DNA of 30,005 nucleotides from Acidobacteriaceae bacterium (lineage in GTDB: Bacteria; Acidobacteriota; Terriglobia; Terriglobales; Acidobacteriaceae), in the NCBI GenBank assembly GCA_003167305.1, contig PMTP01000127.1, forward strand, positions 1 to 30,005, written 5' to 3'. The position numbers and the translations under genes were made by a program. The notes beneath the pieces were generated by a model. The model saw only the letters and a program-made list of their open reading frames with translations. It searched no databases and was not told the origin of the DNA. Of the stretch, positions 24,732 through 30,005 are shown piece after piece (positions within the stretch are counted from its first letter, which is position 1; each line of letters starts with the position of its first letter).

Positions 24732-25441
24732 TTCCTCGCCACCAGAAGCTGCTCTTCGGCATTTTGCTGCTGGCCTCGCTGGTCATGGGCGTCACGCTGT
24801 GGCAGTTGCGCGAGCGCGCCCACAAGCGGCTGATCGCCGGCCAGGACTCGGCGCCCACCCGCGCCCCTGAAGTCGCGCCCGCCGAGCAGGCAACTCTGCT
24901 TGTAGCCAACGACAGCGACAGTTCCATGCGGACGCAGATTCACTCGCTGCCGCTGCCCGCCGATCCTGGCTCCCGCGCCCGCGCCGTGCTGGGCAAGCTG
25001 CTCGACCTGTATGCCGCTCCCGATGCCGCCCACCCCGTCCCCGGCGGCGGAAGCTCTGTGCTCCAGGTCTTTTTGCTGCCCGTTCCGGAGAGTGCAGCCA
25101 GCGCCGCCGCATCTGTCAAGCCGAAATCCGGCGACTCAAGTTCCGCTGAGTTCAGGGCCAATACGACCGGAGCTGCGCCGCGGGAGCAACCGCAAACCGG
25201 CCCGCAACTGGCGGTCGTCAACCTGACCGGCAGCTTTGCCGCCAGCCATCCTTCGGGGATCGAGGCCGAAACCCTCACCGTTCTCTCCATCTGCGGAACC
25301 CTGCACGCCAACCAGCCCCGCATCACGCAGGTGCGTTTTCTGGTGGACGGCCAGACCCGCGCCACTCTCGCCGGCCACGCCGACCTGACCCGCACCTACC
25401 TGGCCGGCGATGCTGTACCGGCCGAAGGGACGCAGCCATGA
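24728..25441 (+). CDS. GerM-domain membrane-anchored protein
   Basis: The 237-aa protein has an N-terminal signal anchor (HQKLLFGILLLASLVMGVTLW) and a disordered, Ala/Pro/Ser-rich linker. It ends in a GerM-like domain (ALVVNLTGSF-type strand VVNLTGSFAA, then ETLTVLSICGTL and QVRFLVDGQTRATLAGH). GerM/Sporulation-and-spore-germination domains occur in envelope proteins well outside spore formers and are thought to bind wall or lipoprotein partners. It overlaps both neighbours by four bases (ATGA), so amidase, GerM-domain protein and MurI form one coupled cell-wall operon. The start at 24728 is set by that overlap and the signal anchor. Confidence 0.85.
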   Translation: MIPRHQKLLFGILLLASLVMGVTLWQLRERAHKRLIAGQDSAPTRAPEVAPAEQATLLVANDSDSSMRTQIHSLPLPADPGSRARAVLGKLLDLYAAPDAAHPVPGGGSSVLQVFLLPVPESAASAAASVKPKSGDSSSAEFRANTTGAAPREQPQTGPQLAVVNLTGSFAASHPSGIEAETLTVLSICGTLHANQPRITQVRFLVDGQTRATLAGHADLTRTYLAGDAVPAEGTQP

Positions 25442-26388
25442 GCTACCCTGAATGGAAAACAGGAACGACCACTCCCACCATCGGCGTCTTCGATTCCGGC
25501 TTCGGCGGGCTCACCGTGCTGCGGGCGCTGGTAGCCCGGCTGCCCGGCGCGCGCTTTGCCTTCTTCGGTGACACGGCCCGCCTGCCCTACGGCTCCAAGT
25601 CTCGCCGCACCATCGCCCGCTACGCCGTCCAGTGCGCGCAATTTCTGGTTCGCGAGCAAGGCGCGGAGTTCCTGGTGATCGCCTGCAACACGGCCAGCGC
25701 GCTGGCTTTGGACGCCATACAGGATGCGGTTCCGGTTCCGGTGCTGGGCGTCATTGAACCGGGCGCGGATGCTGCCCGCGCCGCCTCGCGCACCGGCGAC
25801 GTGCTGGTCATCGCCACCGGCGCCACCGTCGAGAGCCACGCCTACGCGGCCGCCTGCCGCGCACGGGGCATGCGCGCGCTGGAAAAGGCCTGTCCGCTGC
25901 TCGTCCCGCTGGTCGAGGAAGGATGGACGGGGCCTTTGGTCGCTGCCGGAGCCGACACTGAAGCTTCTGCGGTGCAAGCTGCGTCTGCCCCACCGCAAAT
26001 AGCTGTTACCGCCGAGGTCATTCGCATCTATCTTGCGGAATTGACCACCGAAGCCGCCGCCCAGGGCATGAATCCCGACACACTGGTCCTCGGCTGCACG
26101 CACTACCCTCTGCTGCGCCCGCTGATTGAACGCGCCGTGCCCGCCGGAATGCACGTCATCGATTCCGCCGAGGCCGCCGCCGAGGCTGCCGCGCTCCTCT
26201 TCAACTTGCAAGACACAAAAAAACATTCGCCGACCGCGCAGGTCCAGATCCGCTGCTTTGCCACTGATTCCGTCGAGAAATTTGAGCGCCTCGGCTCCCG
26301 CTTTCTCAACCAGCCCACTGGCAAGGTCAAACTGGTCGATATGAGCGGCTGGGTAGACAATATCTTCTTTGTAGCTGATATTCTTTAA
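25438..26388 (+). CDS. murI: Glutamate racemase
   Basis: MurI makes D-glutamate for peptidoglycan. The 316-aa protein has the N-terminal GVFDSGFGGLTVL with Asp19, the two catalytic cysteines in IACNTAS (Cys83) and LGCTHYP (Cys220), and PYGSKS. It is longer than the usual 260-290 aa. An Ala-rich loop of roughly 20-25 residues (AAGADTEASAVQAASAPPQ, from about residue 169) sits between VEEGW and the IRIYL helix, and the N- and C-termini are slightly extended. The start overlaps the GerM-domain gene by four bases. Membership of the wall operon fits its role. Confidence 0.95.
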   Translation: MSYPEWKTGTTTPTIGVFDSGFGGLTVLRALVARLPGARFAFFGDTARLPYGSKSRRTIARYAVQCAQFLVREQGAEFLVIACNTASALALDAIQDAVPVPVLGVIEPGADAARAASRTGDVLVIATGATVESHAYAAACRARGMRALEKACPLLVPLVEEGWTGPLVAAGADTEASAVQAASAPPQIAVTAEVIRIYLAELTTEAAAQGMNPDTLVLGCTHYPLLRPLIERAVPAGMHVIDSAEAAAEAAALLFNLQDTKKHSPTAQVQIRCFATDSVEKFERLGSRFLNQPTGKVKLVDMSGWVDNIFFVADIL

Positions 26389-26440
26389 ACCAGTAGGTTC
26401 TGCCTCCCCAAAACGCGGACCCTGGAGGAAAAAAGCAAGA

Positions 26441-27208
26441 ATGATCAATCTGGCGGGTAAGACAGCCGTCGTTTTCGGGCTGGCCAACAAGCGTTCCATC
26501 GCCTGGGGCATCGCCCAAAAACTGCACGAGGCCGGCGCAACCCTGGCCATCTGCTACCAAAATGAGCGCATGAAGCTCGAGGCCCAGAGCCTCATCGACG
26601 AGTTGCCGGGGGCCAGCGGCTACCAGTGCGATGTCTCCAACGACGCCGAAATCGACGCCGTCTTCGTCACGTTCAAAGAGAAATTCGGCAAGCTCGATAT
26701 TCTCGTCCATGCCATCGCCTACGCGCCCGCCGAGGAGCTGCGCGGCCAGTTCATAGACACCACGCGCGAAGGCTTCCGCATCGCCAACGACGTCAGCGTC
26801 TACTCGCTGATCGCCGTCACGCGCGGCGCGGCTCCGCTGATGACCGAGGGCGGCAGCATTATGACTTTGAGTTACTACGCCGCCGAAAAGGTTGTTCCTA
26901 ACTACAACGTAATGGCTGTGGCCAAAGCTGGCCTCGAATCCACGGTCCGCTATCTCGCTTATAACCTCGGCTCAAAAAACATTCGCGTCAATGCTATCTC
27001 CGCCGGTCCTGTTAAAACTCTTGCCGCGCGCGGCGTAGGCGACCTCAGCGAGATGATGCGCTCCCACGCCAATCGCGCTCCGCTAGGCCGCAACATCGAC
27101 CAATCGGAGGTGGGTGGCGCGGCGCTCTTCCTGGCCAGCGACTTATCCAGCGCCATCACCGGCGAGATTATGTATGTCGATTGCGGCTATAACATCATGG
27201 GATTCTGA
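26441..27208 (+). CDS. fabI: Enoyl-[acyl-carrier-protein] reductase (NADH)
   Basis: FabI reduces trans-2-enoyl-ACP in the last step of each fatty-acid elongation cycle and is the triclosan target. The 255-aa protein has the FabI nucleotide motif VVFGLANKRSIAWGIA, the HAIAYAP strand and the catalytic pair Tyr155-x6-Lys162 (NYNVMAVAKAG). The C-terminal EVGGAALFLASDLSSAITGEIMYVDCG is also typical. The distinct GLANKRSIAWG separates it from ordinary short-chain dehydrogenases. GGAGG is about 13 bases upstream of the ATG. It is 52 bp downstream of murI and could share its transcript. Confidence 0.96.
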   Translation: MINLAGKTAVVFGLANKRSIAWGIAQKLHEAGATLAICYQNERMKLEAQSLIDELPGASGYQCDVSNDAEIDAVFVTFKEKFGKLDILVHAIAYAPAEELRGQFIDTTREGFRIANDVSVYSLIAVTRGAAPLMTEGGSIMTLSYYAAEKVVPNYNVMAVAKAGLESTVRYLAYNLGSKNIRVNAISAGPVKTLAARGVGDLSEMMRSHANRAPLGRNIDQSEVGGAALFLASDLSSAITGEIMYVDCGYNIMGF

Positions 27209-27260
27209 CAACCAAGGTGGGGCACCCGCTTTTGTTGTGGCACACTCTTTTCTATTCTTT

Positions 27261-28892
27261 CTACCGCGTCTCGCTCCGCGCCATCGCTTTTTCGGTCAGC
27301 ACCTTGTGGGCGTGGTCTTCCAGGGCCTGCGCTTCGGGCAGGAAGGTGAGCGCCTTCTGGATCTCCGGGTCCCAGTCGGCGCGGGCGCGCAGCCCTTGCA
27401 ACTGGCCAAATTGAATGGTGAAGATCTTGTCCTTGATGCTGATCTTCACCCAGTCCATCACCTCATTCAGATCGGCATCTGTCCAGGGAATATTCTGGCT
27501 GGTGAGGTACTTCTTGAACTCCGCCAGCACCGCCGCGTCCACCTGGAAGTTCCTGTCCACGGTGCGGTTGGCCAGATAAACCGGGGCGAAGTGAAAGAAG
27601 GCATCCTTGTAGAGCAGCGTCTCCTGGAAGTGGTTGCTCTTGGGGCTTTCGATCTTCTCGTCCGGCGTGATGCCGCCGCCGCCATAGACCGTCCGCCCGG
27701 CGTCGGTCAGCTTAACCTCGCGGCTGGCCGTATCGGCCGGCGCCGTGCCGCCGTGGCTGTAGTAGTCGAAGAGCGAAATGCCGGAGTAGTTGCGCTGGAT
27801 CAGCCGCCCCGAGGGCGTGAAATAGTGATAGGTGGTCAGCGCCAGGCCGGTGTTCTCGCTCAGGTTATAGACCGTCTGCACCAGTCCTTTGCCAAAGGTG
27901 GTCTCGCCGACGATGAGGGCGCGGTCGTGGTCCTGCAAGGCGCCGCTGACGATCTCCGCCGCCGAAGCCGTCCCTCGGTTGACCAGCACCACGATGGGAA
28001 AGCTCTTGCCGCCGTTGCCGTGCGTCGCCGCATAGTTCCTGTCCGGAAAGGCGCGCCCACGCTGGCTGACGATGCCCTGCCCCTTGCTGAGCAGATGGTC
28101 GCAGACTTCGACTGCCTGATCGAGCAGCCCGCCGGGGTTGCCGCGCAGGTCAAAGATCAGCCCCTTCAGGTCGCCAAAGCCCTCGATGGCCTCGCCCACT
28201 TCGGCGGCCGTTGTCTCCTGGAACTGCGTCAGATGGATGTAGCCCACGCCTGGGCGAATCTCGTATGCCAGGTCCACCGAAGGGTGGGGAATCGAATCGC
28301 GGATTAGATCGAAGACCAGCGGATTGGCGTGGCCCTCGCGCAGAAATGTCGCCTGCACATGTGTGCCCTTGGGGCCTTTGAGCGCCTTGGCCACCATGTC
28401 CGACGAGGTCAGCCCGTCGGGAATCTTGCCGTCCACGCTGACGATCTTGCCGTCCACCGCGTAGATGACGTCGCCGGGGTGAATGCCGGCCCGGAACGAC
28501 GGTGTGCCTTCGAAAGGATAGACGACATAGACTTTGCCGTTCTGCTGTTGGATGGTCATGCCCACGCCGTAGTAGCGGCCATGCTGCTCCTCGCGCATCT
28601 TGGCGTAGGCCTTGGGATCATAGAAGTTGGAGTGCGGGTCCAGCACCCGCAACATCCCCGGAATCGCCCCGTCGTATATGGCTGCGTCCGCCTTGTCGCC
28701 CTCAATTGGCTCGGCGTAATTCTGCTCCACCTGTGCGTACACATCGTAGAACGCCTTGAGGTTGTCGCGAACCTGGCCTTCGCCGGCCGCCGACTGCGCT
28801 CCCACCTTGCGCTGTAAAACGCTGCCGGCAAAGGCGCAGACAACAAAAAAGAGAACCACGGTGAACAGGGCGCGGCGAGCGCGGGGTGTCAT
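27261..28892 (-). CDS. S41-family C-terminal processing peptidase (Ctp/Prc type)
   Basis: The 543-aa protein has an N-terminal signal anchor (RALFTVVLFFVVCAFAGS) and a helical region. A PDZ domain (residues about 105-195, with FRAGIHPGDVIYAVDGK) and the S41 protease core follow. The catalytic Ser310 is in NRGTASAAEIVSG and Lys335 is in GETTFGKGLVQ, giving the Ser-Lys dyad of tail-specific proteases. A roughly 150-residue C-terminal region follows. It should act in the periplasm on envelope proteins or wall enzymes. The ATG at 28890-28892 is preferred; GGAGGT is 11 bases upstream, a little far. A GTG 12 codons upstream (28928) is less likely. Confidence 0.93.
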   Translation of the reverse strand: MTPRARRALFTVVLFFVVCAFAGSVLQRKVGAQSAAGEGQVRDNLKAFYDVYAQVEQNYAEPIEGDKADAAIYDGAIPGMLRVLDPHSNFYDPKAYAKMREEQHGRYYGVGMTIQQQNGKVYVVYPFEGTPSFRAGIHPGDVIYAVDGKIVSVDGKIPDGLTSSDMVAKALKGPKGTHVQATFLREGHANPLVFDLIRDSIPHPSVDLAYEIRPGVGYIHLTQFQETTAAEVGEAIEGFGDLKGLIFDLRGNPGGLLDQAVEVCDHLLSKGQGIVSQRGRAFPDRNYAATHGNGGKSFPIVVLVNRGTASAAEIVSGALQDHDRALIVGETTFGKGLVQTVYNLSENTGLALTTYHYFTPSGRLIQRNYSGISLFDYYSHGGTAPADTASREVKLTDAGRTVYGGGGITPDEKIESPKSNHFQETLLYKDAFFHFAPVYLANRTVDRNFQVDAAVLAEFKKYLTSQNIPWTDADLNEVMDWVKISIKDKIFTIQFGQLQGLRARADWDPEIQKALTFLPEAQALEDHAHKVLTEKAMARSETR

Positions 28893-28965
28893 AGGCAGAA
28901 ACGACCTCCAGACTGCGGCGCGGCTCACGTTCGGAGATAGCCAGAGACAGCAGTCTTAGGGCTAA

Positions 28966-28971
28966 AGTATA
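28966..28971 (-). promoter_or_regulatory. Possible -10 box for the S41 protease gene
   Basis: TATACT on the minus strand lies about 75 bases before the chosen start, in the region divergent from the SDR gene. No convincing -35 hexamer is visible at 16-18 bases, so this is tentative. Confidence 0.3.
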
Positions 28972-29058
28972 GCACCTAGGCGTTTGACTCCCGGCGGAGC
29001 GTTCCGGTAGCCGCGACGGGGGGTGCAAACCTCAGCAACGGTTGGTTAAGATAGAACC

Positions 29059-29829
29059 ATGACACTCAAGGGAAAGACCGTCTTCGTTACCGGAGCCTCG
29101 TCGGGGATTGGCGCTGCTACCGCTCTCGCCTTCGCCGCCGAGGGGGCGCGGCTGCTGCTCGCCGCTCGACGCGCGTACAAGCTGGCCACTGTAGCCGCTG
29201 AGGCATTGGCGAGGGGCGCTGAGGCCGTCCACACCATCAGCCTCGATGTGCGCGACCGCAAGGCCGTCGAGCAGGCCATTGGCGCGCTGCCCGCGGAGTG
29301 GGCGGAGATTGACGTTCTGGTCAACAACGCCGGTCTCAGCCGCGGCCTGGAGAAGCTCTACCTGGGCAAGGTCGAAGACTGGGAAGAGATGCTCGACACC
29401 AACGTCAAGGGGCTGCTCTATGTGACCCGCGCCGTGGTGCCGGGCATGGTGGAGCGGGGGCGCGGGCACGTGATCAACCTGGGGTCAACTGCCGGCGAAA
29501 TGACCTATCCCGGCGGTGCTGTCTACTGCGCCAGCAAAGCCGCCGAGCGGGCCATCAACGACGGCCTGAGGCAGGACGTGCTGGGCACGCCGATCCGTGT
29601 GACCACAGTGGACCCCGGCATGGTGGAGACCGAGTTCAGCATTGTCCGCTTTCATGGCGACAGCGAACGCGCCGCCAATTTTTACAAGGGCATCAAGGCA
29701 CTCACGCCGGAAGACGTGGCCGAGGTCATTGTCTGGGCCGCGAGCCGGCCTGCGCACGTGAACATTGCGCGGGTAATGCTGACCCCGGTGCAGCAGGCAA
29801 ACTCCCTGCTGGTTCACCGGGAGTCTTAG
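29059..29829 (+). CDS. Short-chain dehydrogenase/reductase (YdfG-like, probably NADP-dependent)
   Basis: The 256-aa protein is a classical SDR: TGASSGIGAATALAFA cofactor motif, an Arg pair after the second strand (LLAARRAYKL) favouring NADP, and LVNNAGLSRG. The catalytic Ser is in NLGSTAGEM, and the catalytic pair is Tyr-Cys-Ala-Ser-Lys (GAVYCASKAAERA). The VDPGMVETEFS and WAASRPAHVNIARVMLTP segments are like YdfG, which oxidises L-allo-threonine, serine and related 3-hydroxy acids and reduces malonic semialdehyde. The actual substrate is not provable from sequence. It is divergent from the S41 protease gene. Confidence 0.9.
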   Translation: MTLKGKTVFVTGASSGIGAATALAFAAEGARLLLAARRAYKLATVAAEALARGAEAVHTISLDVRDRKAVEQAIGALPAEWAEIDVLVNNAGLSRGLEKLYLGKVEDWEEMLDTNVKGLLYVTRAVVPGMVERGRGHVINLGSTAGEMTYPGGAVYCASKAAERAINDGLRQDVLGTPIRVTTVDPGMVETEFSIVRFHGDSERAANFYKGIKALTPEDVAEVIVWAASRPAHVNIARVMLTPVQQANSLLVHRES

Positions 29830-29862
29830 CGGCGGGCGGGGAAAAGCCCATAAGCGGAGAAG

Positions 29863-29885
29863 AAAAAAGCCCGCCTGAAGCGGGC
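29863..29885 (-). terminator. Rho-independent terminator, minus-strand polarity
   Basis: The stem GCCCGC/GCGGGC (29869-29874 with 29880-29885) has a 5-nt loop and is followed on the minus strand by six T residues (29868-29863). On the plus strand there is no T-run. It therefore best serves a minus-strand transcript entering from beyond 30005, or poorly the SDR gene. Confidence 0.65.
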
Positions 29886-30005
29886 CAACCTAGGGCCTGT
29901 TCACACTACCCCGGTGGGCGGCGACGGGAGCCAATTTTTCTCAGATCGAGGAATGAGGAGTGACGGATATCGGGTGTATCCTAGCGACGATGGACGAAGA
30001 GCTGG

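Noticed and set aside
27209..27260. GGTGGGGCACCC near the fabI/S41 convergence as a terminator or repeat
   Set aside because: The stem is only about four base pairs. It may be a remnant of a dispersed repeat, but I cannot support either call.
29990..30005. Possible start of a plus-strand gene (ATG at 29990, MDEEL)
   Set aside because: Only five codons are visible, no ribosome site precedes the ATG, and the nearby terminator favours a minus-strand gene instead.

Overview
This window looks like core chromosome of a high-GC, diderm soil bacterium of the phylum Acidobacteriota, most likely class Terriglobia (family Acidobacteriaceae or a relative). The strongest pointers are a von Willebrand A protein of the 'VWFA-related Acidobacterial domain' type (21255-22316), a DUF1015 (COG4198) protein, a WCPYC-type peroxiredoxin and a very large Ig/IPT surface protein with a matrixin-like N-terminus. 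Several families of short palindromic repeats between and inside genes point the same way. This is inference from family recognition; there is no 16S rRNA gene in the window.

Layout. 1-918 is the N-terminal two thirds of uvrC (minus), divergent from an OmpA-like lipoprotein (plus). A strong hairpin terminator separates that gene from convergent pyrE (minus). 2638-3736 is a gene-poor scar region with a decayed ORF, an orphan Phd/YefM antitoxin and a doubtful 52-codon ORF. From 16382 down to 3737 twelve genes run on the minus strand: a 981-residue secreted protein, ndh, serS with a coupled small membrane protein, a LolA-like protein, a trans-sulfuration PLP enzyme, tsaB-rimI (ended by a terminator), a DUF465 protein, psd-pssA and a catalytically dead aspartate-semialdehyde dehydrogenase paralogue (USG-1 type). 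On the plus strand trxB-yggS-yggU form a tightly overlapped operon. After an AT-richer 440-bp gap come a peroxiredoxin, ffh and the VWA protein (all minus). Then, on the plus strand, come the DUF1015 protein, an overlapped cell-wall operon (amidase, GerM-domain protein, murI) and fabI. An S41 protease (minus) and an SDR oxidoreductase (plus) close the window.

The genes are mostly envelope and housekeeping functions: phosphatidylethanolamine synthesis (psd, pssA), peptidoglycan precursor supply and turnover (murI, amidase), fatty-acid synthesis (fabI), membrane-protein targeting (ffh), outer-membrane assembly (LolA-like, OmpA-like), respiration (ndh), tRNA charging and modification (serS, tsaB) and redox defence (trxB, peroxiredoxin). 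No CRISPR array, complete IS element, prophage, tRNA or rRNA was seen.

The most unusual signals are three. First, a 39-bp palindromic repeat sits in frame inside two unrelated genes, pyrE and the amidase, and is read from opposite strands. Second, SerRS carries a roughly 62-residue in-frame insertion, lying inside a tract of about 46% G+C, just before its TAEV active-site strand. Third, there are several other structured palindromes, one of which supplies the apparent Shine-Dalgarno and start region of the amidase gene.
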